In this document: positions 32,963 through 44,200 of the stretch, piece by piece
How positions within the stretch are numbered: position 1 is the first letter of the stretch
Layout: each line of letters begins with the position of its first letter
NCBI GenBank assembly: GCA_003669555.1
Contig: QWOS01000093.1
Location: 1-51,171, forward strand
From: Planctomycetota bacterium
Lineage (GTDB): Bacteria; Planctomycetota; Planctomycetia; Gemmatales; Gemmataceae
Direction: 5' to 3'
Length of the DNA: 51,171 nt
Notes under the pieces: generated by a model
The model's database searches: none
The model's input: the letters and a program-made list of their open reading frames with translations, nothing else
Told to the model about the DNA's origin: nothing
Position numbers and translations under genes: made by a program

Positions 32963-33895
32963 ATGAACTCTGATCAGACCAGACGCGGATTTATCCGGGC
33001 TTCCTCGGTTGGTGCGGTCTTGCCTGCGGCTCTGGCCGCCGCCGGCGAAAGGAAGCCGATCCAGGTGGTTGTCTGGGACGAGCGTCAGCCTGCCCAGAAG
33101 CAGGCCTATGACAATTTTCTGGGAAATCAGATTGCCGCCCACCTGAAAGGCCGGCCAGGCCTGGCGGTGACATCCGTTTGCCTGGAAGACGACGAGCGGG
33201 GTGTGTCGCCGGCGTACATCCGGGGTTGCGATGTCCTTATCTGGTGGGGCCATGCCCGCCAGGCTGAAATCACCCCCAAAATGGCCCAGCCGATCCTGGA
33301 CCGGATCAAGGAAGGTACCCTCGCTCTGATCGCACTCCATTCGGCGCACTGGTCAACACCGTTTGTCGAGGCCATGTACGACCGAACCCGCACCGACACC
33401 CAGAAACTCCTCAAGCGGAACGGACCGCAGGTGGAGATCACTTATGTGGATCCTCCCAGGCGCTACACCACCCCCAAATACGAGGACCGTCCCACCCCGT
33501 ATGTGGAATTGCGCAAGTTTCCCGATGGTTCAGAAAAAGCGAAGGTCTTCCTCCCCTGGTGCTGCTTTCCGGCCTACAGGGCTGATGGCAAGCCAAGTCA
33601 GGTGCGGGTCCTGCGGCCTGACCATCCGATCGCTCAGGGGGTTCCGGTCCAGTTTGCATTGCCCCGGACAGAGATGTACGGCGAAGTATTCCATATTCCG
33701 GAGCCCGACGAGGTGGTGCTGGAGGAGCGTTGGGCGAGTGGTGAATGGTTTCGCAGTGGCATGGTCTGGAATATTGGCAAAGGCCGGGTGTTTTATTTGC
33801 GCCCCGGCCACGAAACCTACCCGATTTTCAAGGATCCCAACATTCTCTGCATCCTCGAGAATGCGGTCCGCTGGATGGCCCCCAAACCCCCCTAG
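32963..33895 (+). CDS. Tat-exported ThuA-like protein
   Basis: The frame is open from 32864, but the ATG at 32963 begins MNSDQTRRGFIRASSVGAVL, a twin-arginine signal (R7-R8-G-F); this gives 310 residues. The mature part matches the ThuA/trehalose-utilisation-like fold of the class I glutamine amidotransferase superfamily: IQVVVWDERQP, YIRGCDVLIWWGHA, LIALHSAHWSTPF, and the C-terminal GKGRVFYLRPGHETYPIF. The usual amidotransferase cysteine is not evident. ThuA homologues are linked to sugar metabolism, but most planctomycete members have no known function. It starts 315 bases from the divergent arsR and lies 95 bases before the SUMF1-like gene. Confidence 0.88.
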   Translation: MNSDQTRRGFIRASSVGAVLPAALAAAGERKPIQVVVWDERQPAQKQAYDNFLGNQIAAHLKGRPGLAVTSVCLEDDERGVSPAYIRGCDVLIWWGHARQAEITPKMAQPILDRIKEGTLALIALHSAHWSTPFVEAMYDRTRTDTQKLLKRNGPQVEITYVDPPRRYTTPKYEDRPTPYVELRKFPDGSEKAKVFLPWCCFPAYRADGKPSQVRVLRPDHPIAQGVPVQFALPRTEMYGEVFHIPEPDEVVLEERWASGEWFRSGMVWNIGKGRVFYLRPGHETYPIFKDPNILCILENAVRWMAPKPP

Positions 33896-33990
33896 CCAAA
33901 GGGTTTAGCCACCGGGTGGGTTCCTTGCGTCCGGTCGGTATGATCACTCATTCCTGTCCCGATCCGGGGAACAGTTTTGGAGGTAGTTTG

Positions 33991-34800
33991 ATGCGTTGCC
34001 TGGTGGTTGCAGTGTGTGGCCTGGGATGTCTGGTGATGGGTCTGCCGGTGGCGGGGCAAAATCCGCCCGGGGGGCCCAAGAACCTAAAGAACTCCATCGG
34101 GATGGAGTTTGTGCCCCTACCTGGCGGGAAGTTCCAGATGGGTTCGCCCGGGAACGAGCCAGACCGGATTGACACGGAAACCAGCCACACGGTGACGCTG
34201 ACCCAGGCATTCCGGATGGCGGCTCATGAAGTGACGCAGGAGCAGTACGAGAAGGTCATGGGAAAAAATCCCAGCCATTTCCGGGGTGCAAGGCTACCCG
34301 TGGAGCAGGTGAATCACGCCGATGCGCTGCAATTTTGTCGCAGCTTGTCGGATCTGCCAGCGGAAAAGGCGGCGGGCCGCAAGTACCGCCTGCCGACCGA
34401 GGCCGAGTGGGAGTATGCCTGTCGCGCCGGCACCGCCACCCCCTTCCACTTTGGCGCAGCCTTGAATGGAACCCAGGCGAATTGTAACGGTGAATTCCCC
34501 TACGGCAGTGACCGGAAGGGTCCCTTTCTGGCAAAGACCAGCCCGGTGGGCAGCTACCCCCCCAATGCCTGGGGCCTGCACGATATGCACGGGAATGTCT
34601 GGGAATGGTGTGCCGACTGGTACGGACCACTCCAGGAAGCAGGAAGCGAAGATCCCCCAGGTGGCTCTCAGGGTGTCAGCCGCGTCTTGCGGGGCGGTTC
34701 ATGGAGCAATCACGGCAAAAACTGCCGCGCTGCCGATCGTTACGGGTACGACCCCGTGCTGCGGCGCAACTACCTCGGCTTCCGGGTGGTCCTGCCCTGA
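33991..34800 (+). CDS. Exported SUMF1/FGE-sulfatase-domain protein, probably not an active FGE
   Basis: The ATG at 33991 has GGAGG (33979-33983) 7 bases upstream and begins a signal peptide (MRCLVVAVCGLGCLVMGLPV); this gives 269 residues. The domain runs from NSIGMEFVPLPGGKFQMGS to the C-terminus, with YRLPTEAEWEYACRAG, GLHDMHGNVWEWCADWYG and VLRGGSWSNHGKNCRAADR. In formylglycine-generating enzymes the last block holds two cysteines (GGSxxCxxxxC); here the first is Asn and only the second remains. It is therefore probably a sugar- or ligand-binding relative, as is common in planctomycetes, and not the activator of the sulfatase at 13890. Confidence 0.88.
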   Translation: MRCLVVAVCGLGCLVMGLPVAGQNPPGGPKNLKNSIGMEFVPLPGGKFQMGSPGNEPDRIDTETSHTVTLTQAFRMAAHEVTQEQYEKVMGKNPSHFRGARLPVEQVNHADALQFCRSLSDLPAEKAAGRKYRLPTEAEWEYACRAGTATPFHFGAALNGTQANCNGEFPYGSDRKGPFLAKTSPVGSYPPNAWGLHDMHGNVWEWCADWYGPLQEAGSEDPPGGSQGVSRVLRGGSWSNHGKNCRAADRYGYDPVLRRNYLGFRVVLP

Positions 34801-34904
34801 TAACCATCCCGCCAGCCCAGGTGGGCCCACCCTTGGGGGACCCATTCAGGGCCAGGGGTTGCGCGGTATGCGGGAACCCGGGGTGTAGCCCTGCCTAAAC
34901 TTGT

Positions 34905-35156
34905 GGCGACACCGTGGGCGCTTTCAACAGCCGGGGCCGGTTCCTCTCGTAAGCGGATGTGACGGAGGATACCCGTCCGGGCGTGGTCACCTCATTTGGC
35001 ATCTGGTGGAGCCGCTACACCCCGGATGGCTACGGCGTGAATGCCACCACCAGCACCGCCCTCACCGACCTGGGCGGCGGCGGCACCTTTTTTGACAATC
35101 TTGTGCAGGTGGAACGCCTGCCAGCGCAAGCAGCAATAAACAACTCCCCAGCCTGA
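34905..35156 (+). pseudogene. Remnant of a molybdopterin oxidoreductase C-terminus
   Basis: One reading frame encodes GDTVGAFNSRGRFLS, then a TAA at 34950-34952, then ADVTEDTRPGVVTSFGIWW, SRYTPDGYGVNATTSTALTD and LGGGGTFFDNLVQVERL, ending at a TGA at 35154. This order (GDxVxxFNxRG, DVxxDxRPGVV, WW, NxxTxxALTDLGxxxTFxDxLVxVE) is the C-terminal molybdopterin-dinucleotide-binding domain of formate dehydrogenase/nitrate reductase-type enzymes. Nothing upstream (34801-34904) continues the domain and there is an internal stop, so this is a decayed fragment about 80 codons long. It marks a past deletion or rearrangement between the SUMF1-like gene and the giant gene. Confidence 0.75.
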
Positions 35157-35173
35157 CCCGCGCCATCCGGCCC

Positions 35174-35219
35174 AAAAAAAATCCTGCTGGTGGGCTCGGA
35201 ACGCAGCCACCAGCAGGAT
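35174..35219 (-). terminator. Intrinsic terminator of the giant surface-protein gene
   Basis: The arms at 35181-35196 and 35205-35219 pair over 15 bases with one bulged G (ATCCTGCTGGTGG against CCACCAGCAGGAT) around an 8-base loop. On the minus strand the stem runs into eight T residues (complement of 35174-35181). It lies about 45 bases after the giant gene's stop codon. Confidence 0.9.
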
Positions 35220-35262
35220 GATCCAGCCAGACACCGGAATTTGCAAGCCTCAGCCCGTGCCC

Positions 35263-38200
35263 TTACAGGGTAATCCCCGACCAGTCATTCTCATCTCCCG
35301 CGAAGAAGCTGTCGATCAATTTGTGGGTGAAGGGGTCAAAGGTGCGGACATTGGGGCCGGCGCCCGGGCCGGGGCCGGTGGTGATCAGGGTTTTCTCACC
35401 CACCTTGACTGAACCCACACGCACCTCACCCTTCCAGCCCTGGTAGGCCATGAAGTAGTCGATGGCGTTCGGGTTGCCGTTGTAAATGCCCACCTGTTGG
35501 GTGGTGTCGCCGGAGGTGCCGAGGATCAGCTCGGCGATGTTGTCGCCATCGAGGTCAGCGGCGGCGATTTCGACACCGTTTCTTACAGCCTCGGGGAAGG
35601 CGTAGAAGCTGGTGATGACTGATTGGCCCAGGTTGGCGAAGGCCACCACATGGGAGATTGGGCCGGAGGCGGTGGAGGTGATGATATCGATGACGCCATC
35701 GCCGTCGGCGTCGGCCGTCGCGAGGCGCAGGCCACCCTTGAACGATCTGTCAAAGGCGTAGAAGCTGGCGAGCACCTCCCAGGTACCACCCGAGATCACC
35801 ACCACATGCGGCGTGGCGCCAGCGTCTGCGGCCAGGATGATATCCGCGACGCCGTTGGCATCGACATCACCTGTGGTGACATTGACGCCGCCGAGGAAGC
35901 GCGGGTCGAAGACATAGACGCTGCGGAGGACGGACATGTCCTTGCCGCTAACGACGACCATGTGGGGTGAGACCCCGGGCTGGGGCACCGAAACGAGATC
36001 AGCAATGCCGTCGCCGTCGAGGTCGGAGACGCTGTTGAAGCGGGGGACGCCCTGGTAGCCCTGGAAAGGTGTGAGGGGTGCCGTCAGCGCGGTGCCGTCT
36101 GTGGACCAGGCCCGCAGGCTGCCGCCCTGGCCGACGGTGATGGACGGCACCGAGGTTTTGAAGAAGGGCGTCGGGGCCGTGGCGGTGACGACAGTCTTGC
36201 CGGCCTCGTTCCTGAAATATCCATTCTCCATTGAGGTAGATACCGAGCCACCCAGGTAGAACACCGGGGTATTCACCTCGATGACACCGTGTTTGGCCGA
36301 TAGCTGGAGGTCATTTTCGGTGCCAATTTTGACCATGCCATTTTTGCCGGTCACCAAGGCCACGGAGCCGTAAGCGTCGGTGTTGATATGCGCCTGAACG
36401 GAGACCAGCTCCTCTGCCTCGAGGCGGATATCTTTCGCGGGGAGGTCATCGCTCACCAAAATAGTCTTGGCAAAAACCACCACTTTGTCTGGGGCGACCG
36501 ACCCCAGGGCCAACTCCACAGTGGCCGCGGTGTCGTGCACGGTGATCTTGCGGACTGTGGCCCAATCGATCATGAAGTTGGCGCTGACAGAATGGAAACC
36601 TGCAGGATCCAGCAGGAGGGAGTCGGTTCCTCCCGTCTTCACGAGCAATTGGTTGTCGGCATCGGGGTCGGTTCCGGTGATCTTGATTGTCGTCCCGGGT
36701 TCCAGGGCCATCACCTCAAACTGATCAAGGCCATCCCCCGAGTCGATCTCGCAAGAAGTGTAGCCGGGCTGGAACACCACGGTGTCGTGGCCGGTGCCGA
36801 GGATAATCTTGGCGGGGCCGGGGCCGGTCCAGCTCAGCGTGTGTCCAGCCCCGATGCTGATAGTGTTAGTTGCCCCCAATACCACCCGGAGGTTCTTGGT
36901 AACTTTCGAGAAATCGAGCGTTGCGCCCTCTAGGTGGGAAGCCGGAATTAGATCGTTACCGAAATGGTCTGTGAACAGTATCAGACTGTTAGTACCGGGC
37001 ATATCGATGTCGTCGGCCCCTTCCCCGCCATTGACCTTGTCTTCACCTCCGCCACCCAGCACCTTGTCGTTGCCGGGGCCAGCGTCGATGATATCTTTCC
37101 CAGAGCCGCCAAAGATGTTGTCAGCGCCCTTGCCGCCACGGATATGATTCAGGCCGAGCCCGCCGATCAGCGTGTCGCTGCCATCGCCGCCATCGAGCCA
37201 GGCGGGCGAGAGCACCCCAGCGCAGTCGATGGTGTCATCACCCTTGCCGGCGATGCCGACGATCCGGTCGACATGGTGGTAAACCTGGGGCACCGGCACC
37301 CCCTTGGCGTCGACATACTGCGGCACCCCGTTGACATAGAGCTGCACGGAAAGGGTCTCGTCGCCGGCCAATCCGCCCAGATGCCGTACCTCAATGTGTT
37401 CGTCCTCCACGCCGCGCGTGGCAGATCCCCGGCGGTTGCCTGTTGAACCCATGTTCAGGTAGAGTGAACCATAGCTGGCGGCCTGCTCCACCGGGGGAGC
37501 TGGATTGTTGTGCAAATCGAAAAGCGTGAAACTGCCAAAATCCTGGTGCCAAACCTGCTTCCATTCAAAGGGCTCATACAAGTCGAGGTAGGCATCGGCG
37601 GACACACTGCCCGTGAAATCAAAGTCGAACAGGTTGAGCGGGCTGGAGAAATTGGCCCCTGCAAGCTGGATCATCTCTTGGAGGTTGAGGCGACCACTGG
37701 AATCGACATTGGGGGTCATGGACATGTCGATATTGAAATTGCCCTGCACGCCACCCTTGGCCAGCCCCGCGTTGAGCTGCACACCCATCGACAGGGTGCC
37801 GCCGGCGGTGATGGAGGTGTTATCGCCGTCGACGAAGAGTCCCTGCATCAGGACATCCTGGACAAGCCCCTCGAGGGCCGATGTGGACAGCCCATCAGTG
37901 CCGTTGATGGTGCTGGCGACCCACTGTTCAAGGCCGGCCGAATCGAAACCCAGGGACAGGTTGACGGCGGTGTGGACCCCGGCGCCGAAGGTCATGTAGA
38001 GCGGTGGGTCGAGCGGGAACGACTTGTCGATGCTGAAGTCGGCGGACAGGGTGGGGAAGTTGATGTGAAAAATATCCACGGTCTGGCCGGTCACCAGCCC
38101 GATGATGTTGTTCGGGTCAAGGATGTCAAAGGATATGCCGAGCCCGCCAGAAGAGCCGTAGGACTGGTTGACAACATTTTTGGCCGCCTCGGTGAAGTTG

Positions 38201-41200
38201 TTCTTGGCCCCGTTGGCGTATTTGTTGAGGTAATCGTTCACGGCATTGACGCTGTCCTGCTGGCTGGGCAGGGTGGTCAGTTGCGTCGGTTTGCCCAGGC
38301 CGCTGGCCGCGTCACGGAAATCATCGGGGAAGGTGCAGACCACACCCAGGGGCACCCTGTAGCTTTCGCCGGGGTTCTGCTGGATGTAGTTCACCGCGCT
38401 GGTGATGTCGTCGAGCATGTCGGCGATGCCGGAAAGGGCTGTGACGAAGCCCGTGTCGGCCAGGCCGAAGGTGGATGCCAAGCCCAGGATGGAGGTGTCA
38501 CCCCCGATGATGTCGCTGAGGACCGGCGTTTGGGTCTGCAGGGCGTCGAGGATGGGCTGGACGCCGGTGGTGATGGGTGTCAGGTAGGGGACAACGGCCC
38601 CCATGTAATCGGAAATGAAAGACCCGAGATCGACATAGAAGTTGTTGTAGCTGAGCTGAGGTGCCCCCTGGCCGGGTGTCCAGGTGATGCTCATGGTGTT
38701 GCCGATGCCTGGGATGGCCGCGGCGATGCCGCCTCCGGCCACCTTCAGTTCGAGGTCGACATTCAGGCCAATTGTCGGGGTGTCCAAAGTCGTCTGGAAA
38801 ATGGACGAGGGGGTCATGCCGTTGAGTTCGGCCAGAGTGAGTTGCCCGTTTTTGTTAGGGTCGGTCAGCAGGGATGAGAACGGCATGGTGAAAATGTCGC
38901 CGGTGCTGGCGCTCATGGTGCCGCTGAGGAACCCGATGGTCATGGTCGTGCTGAAATTGGAATCAGGTCCGGCGTTGAGGGTACCGGTGAACTGATTGCC
39001 GCCAGACGCGGTCGGGACGATGAAGAAACCGTTGAAAGTGTCGATTCCGAAGCTGAGATCGACCGTCGCAGACCCTGAGGCAGTCAGGTTCAGGTCGGCG
39101 GGGTTGTTGATCGACAAGGGGATACCGGGCATGCCCAGACTGAAGGGGATGCTGGTGTCTTGCAATAAGTAGTCGATGACCAGGGGTAGCTTGACCGCCT
39201 GGACGGTGGTGGTCTGCAAGGCGCCATTGACAAAACTGAGGGTTGTCGGGTTGTAGGTGAGGACATTGCCGCCGATGTCCAAGAAGGTGGGCAGGTAACC
39301 CGTGACCGTCTTGTTCGACTGGGTGCTGGTGTAGGTTCCCGAGGTGAACACCATGGAGGCATCGAGCACCAGGCCAGGTGTTGCCAGCACGGAGTTGTAG
39401 ACGGTGCAGGCCGCGTTATAGAGCTGGGTGTCGGCACTCTCATTCGAACTGCTGGCCGCGCCGACACTGATAACCGGATTCTTGTAACCCGTTCCCCCTT
39501 TGTTGATAGTGATGGAGCCAACCTTCAGTTTGCCGTTGCCGTCACTGACCATATTGGCCGTGGCGGTGGCACCACTTCCGGGACCTCCGTTGAGGTCGGA
39601 GATGGTTACCAGCGGTATGGTGGTGTAGGACTCCCCGGTCTGGACCACCGTGATGGCCGTGATCACGCCGCTGGAATTGCTGGTGGCGCTGGCTGTGGCG
39701 TTCTGGTCGCACTGTGGCACGAAGGGGGTCAGCGTGGCGGCAAGGTTCTGGGCGATGGCGCCGTAGGTGTCAAATGCCTGGCCGAAGACATCGGTGCCGG
39801 TGCCGATGAGGATCTGGGTCTGGTTTTTCATGGACGAGGTGAAGACCGACTGGAGCGCCGATTGCAGGGCCCCGATCCCTTGCTGGAAGACATCAGGATC
39901 CCCGAGGGCGTTGGCGAGAGAAACGGAGTTGATAGCGTCGTTGGTGATGTCGGGCAAACTGAAAGTGACGGAAGGTGTTCCGGTGGGGTTGGTGCTATTG
40001 CGGGTGGTGCCATTGAAGCGCACCACTGGCGAGACATAGCCCGAGCCAGCGGCGGTGACGGTTATTCCTGTTACGGCCCCGGAGGAATTGATGGTGGCGG
40101 TGGCCGTGGCCCCAGTCCCAGTGCCGCCCTCGTCCAGAATGGTCACTTGGGGCGCCACGGCGTAATTGGCACCGCCGGCGACCAGAGTGCAGGAGGAAAT
40201 ACCCCCCGAGCTATTGAGGAGGGCGTTGGCAACGGCCTGCAATTGTAGGAATTGGGGGAGCTGGGCCCCGGAGGCACCTCCCGTCCCGGCAACCGTGAAG
40301 GCGCCGGAGTAGCAGGTGCTGGTGGGGTAATAGACCGGCAGGGTGCCGCTGTAGGTGCCCCCCGAGAAGGTGCCGGACAGGTTGGATGCCACCAGCGCGG
40401 ACGCCAATTGGTTGGAGGTGATGCCAGTCTTGATCGAGCCGCCAGAAACGGTGACCGACGCGGGAGAGGAAGTGCTTGCCTCGAAATAGATGGCGGCCGT
40501 CCCCAAGGTGCCCTGAAAATCCAGGTTGTTTCCCGTGACACCGATGCCGGTGAGGTTCCAGGCGGTGGTGGTGGCTGATCCCTGCACATAGCCTGCTGGG
40601 GAGTAGGCGGTTGACACACCGGAACCTGACTTGGTCCAGAAGGCGCCGAACGGGGCCTGCCAGGCGGCGTTCAGCGACAGCGAGACATTCCCAGTGTTGC
40701 TGGGGGGAACAACAAGGTAGGAGAGTTCAGAATTGTTGGTCTTGCCCATGGAGCCGAAGCCCCCCGCCAGGGCGGCGAAGGTGCCGGCATCGAAGGCCAC
40801 CTGGGAGGTGGCACTCACGGGCTCTGACCATACCTGCGGGATGAGTGTGATTCCGTAGCCGGAGGACGAGCCGACAGTCAGCGGGCCGAAGGAGAGCTTG
40901 AAGGTGGACGCGTTGTCATCGGCCCAATCCATCAGGGAATCCAGATCCGTGGGGACATCGCCGACCAGGTGATCCTGGACATATTGGTAAAAATAATCGG
41001 AGAAGTTGGTCAGGTCCTGGAGGTTTCCGCTGGTGAAGGGCATCACACTTCCCAGGTATGTCGCCGTGTCGGTGCGTTGCAGGGCCATGGAAACCTGGTT
41101 GAAGGATGTCCCCACCCCGAATTGATCGAAATACAAAAGGCCCTCGGCATTTGCCCAGTTGGAACCGATGAATTGGCCCAGGTTCGCGGAGTTGACGCTG

Positions 41201-44200
41201 AAAGTCACATTCGGAATCGGCACGGTTGTCGCGGAGGATGTGGGGAGACCGAGGAAGCCACCAACCTGGGTGGAGACAAAGGCGTTCAGGGTGAGGTCGT
41301 AGGAGTTGATCAGCGCTGTCGTTCTGGCGTACTGGGCCAGCAGGTTGTCGCTTCCAAGGTTGGCTTGCCAGTCGCCGAAATCCAGGAAGGTGCCCGCAAC
41401 CGTTGACAGGGTGAAATCGACATCGGGGCTGAAGCTGTCCGCGACCAGGCTCACATCGAGGTAGCCGACTTGGGCCGACCCGGTGAAGCCGGAGGAGCCG
41501 TTGGTGCCCTTGAAGTTCATGCCCAGGTCAATGTTGCCCAGTGTGACCTGGCCGAGGGTGGCTGTGGTCCAAGCCTGGTTGGTGAAGTAGGCTTGGGAAA
41601 AAAACGGGTCGGAGTCGGCATCAGCCGAGACCTGCCAGAGGAGCGGCGCATTGCCCGAATCGGGCATGACCACCATGAGGCCGGCGGATTGGGCGTAGGT
41701 CGGGTAGGATTCCGAGAGAAGCGGGCTCAGGTAGGCCGCCAGATTGTAGTAGCCCGGGGATGTGTTGGTGTTTCCCCCGGCTAGGCCCGCGATCGCCTGG
41801 TTGTTCAACTGGTTCAAGTGGTCGATGATCTGGTACTGGAGGCTGATACTGCTGTCGGCGGTGGTGGTGGTGGTGAAGGTGGTGCCGTCGAGGAAGTAGA
41901 AGGTGTGGTGGAGGGTGGACGGGCCCGACGGCGCCTGGGTGATGTCGACAGTGGGTGGATCAATTGTGATGACGGGGCTGACATAACCGAAGCCGTAGTT
42001 GGTCATGACAATGTCGCTGATCTGGCCCCCCTCCATCACCGCGTAACCGACTGCCCCGGTCCCCTGGCCCGCCGAATCGGTGATGGTGACAGCGGGGGTC
42101 TGCGTGTAGAGGGTTCCGGCGTATTGCGTGGGAGCTGTCTTCACCCCTTGGGTCACCACGGCCGTCGCGGTGATGGGCGGGGCGATGGTGACCGTGGGGG
42201 TGGAGGTGTAACCGGTTCCAGGGTTGTTGACCGTGATGGCCGTGACCTGGCCGTTGGTGACCATCGCCGTCGCTGTCGCCCCTGTTCCCCCACCGCCGGA
42301 CAGGGTGATTAACGGGGGTGTCGAGCCATAGTAGGATCCCCTGGTGGTGACCGTGATGGAGGTGACGGCGCCATTGGCGATGGTTGCGGACGCCTCCGCC
42401 GGTTTATTGTTGCTGAAGGAAACCGTGGGGTTGGTGTAACCCGAGTTCATGGTCGTCGGGGGGTCGATGGTGACCACGGGGTTGGTGTAACCCGAGCCGG
42501 CGTAGGTGATGGTCAGGCCGGTGACTACACCCTTGGTGAGGACGGCGGTGGCGGTGGCCCCGGACCCGGTGCCGCCATTCGAATCGGTGATGGTCACAGC
42601 GGGGGTGGCGGTGTAGCCGATGCCCCCGTTGGTAACCGTGAGGGCGGCGATTGTACCCGCATCCAGGGTAGCCGAGGCCGAGGCCTGGTTCTGGTTGACC
42701 GAGACCCCGGTGATGAACCCATTCTGATCCAGGGTGGCTGTGGCATAAGCACCCGAACCATAGCTACCGGCGGAGTCAGTGATGGTGACCGTGGGCGCGA
42801 TGACCAGTTGATCCCGGGAAATGGTGGCCACAGTGGGCGGATCAATGATGAAAACGGGCTTCTTGTACCCGGAGCCTTGGGTAGTGATGGTGATGCCTGT
42901 GACCACACCACTGGAATTGATGGTGGCAACCGCTACCGCCCCAAAGCCGGTTCCGGAAGAATCGATGATGACTACGCTTGGAGCGGCAGCATAATACTGC
43001 CCGCCGTCACTGATGGTTGCCGAGCTGATGCCACCTGAGGCGTTCAAGACGGCGACGGCGCGGGCGGGTTTGTTGTCGGCGATGGTCAGGACAGGTCTGC
43101 CATACCCTGAACCTGGGCTAACAAGATTGATGCCGGAAATTTTACCGGTGGCATCGAGGATGGCCGTAGCGGTCGCGCCGCGGCCTATGAGAGGCAGCGG
43201 CGCACTGGATGGGACCAGTGGCATTCTGGACATGCTGATCAAGTCAACCGCGGTGTCGCTATCGGGTCCACCGGTGCCCTGCCCCGCAATTTTTAGGGTA
43301 TGGGTGCCCGCGGGGAGATACACAGGAATAGAATTCCAACCCTGCCAGGCGGTGGTGGTGACCTGGCTTGCGGCGACCGTTCCGATATTCACCTTGTCCA
43401 AGGTCACGGATAACGGGTTGGCGGCATAGCCGGTTCGCTGGATGGCTTGGAAGGAGACCAAGTAGTAACCTGGCACGGTCACGGTGAAGGATTGGCTGAT
43501 AGAACCATTGCTGGATCCGGAGCTTTGGATGTAGGCGGCCTGGGAGCCTTCCGGGGCGTTGACCGCATACCAGGGGCTACCATTGCCGGCGATGCCGGCG
43601 GAATTAGCGAATGTCCAACTGCCGCCGGACGGGTTGCTGGTGAAACCGCCACTTTTCTGGACGGGTGCCTCGAAACCGTAGTTGGCGAAGAGGTAGAGCG
43701 GTGTCGGCACCCATTTGCCAGTGTTGCCCGAGCCCGACGAGTCAGCCAGGTTGGCGCTGTCTTCCTGGTCTGCTTTGTAGTACCCGATGAGGCCACTTTG
43801 TGGAGTGGAATAGCTGGTATTCCAGTTGGCTTGAATCTCGGAGTTTGTGAGCGCACGATTCCAGAAACGCAGCTCATCTTGCTGGCCCTGCCAGACGGGG
43901 TCGGTAGACGAGTTACTCTTGCCCCAGTAATTGTCGGCGCGGGCCAGATTGTTGAGTTTAGGCATAGAGGCGTAGGTGCCCTGCGCCTGGCCATTGAGAT
44001 ACAGGGTAGCGGTGGTGCCGCTGAAGACGGCGGTGACATGGTACCAGGTGTTACTGAGTAGCGAGGAGCCGGCCGTGAGGGTGTAGCCGGTCGAGCCGGC
44101 GTAGGTGGACAGAAACAGTTTCGATCCCTTGATCCCGACGATGATATTGTCGGAATTCTGGCCATTACCCAAGTCGATGATGCGCTGACCATCGACGCTG

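Noticed and set aside
33991-34800. Formylglycine-generating enzyme activating the sulfatase at 13890-15341
   Set aside because: The first of the two catalytic cysteines is Asn, and the genes are almost 19 kb apart.
34820-34831. The 12-bp palindrome GGTGGGCCCACC as a regulatory site
   Set aside because: It lies just after the SUMF1-like stop codon, has no loop or T tract, and is a single GC-rich palindrome of a kind expected by chance.
37510-38877. A 455-codon open frame on the plus strand
   Set aside because: It is antisense to the giant gene, has low-complexity Gly/Val/Asp composition from high-GC codons, and no domain.
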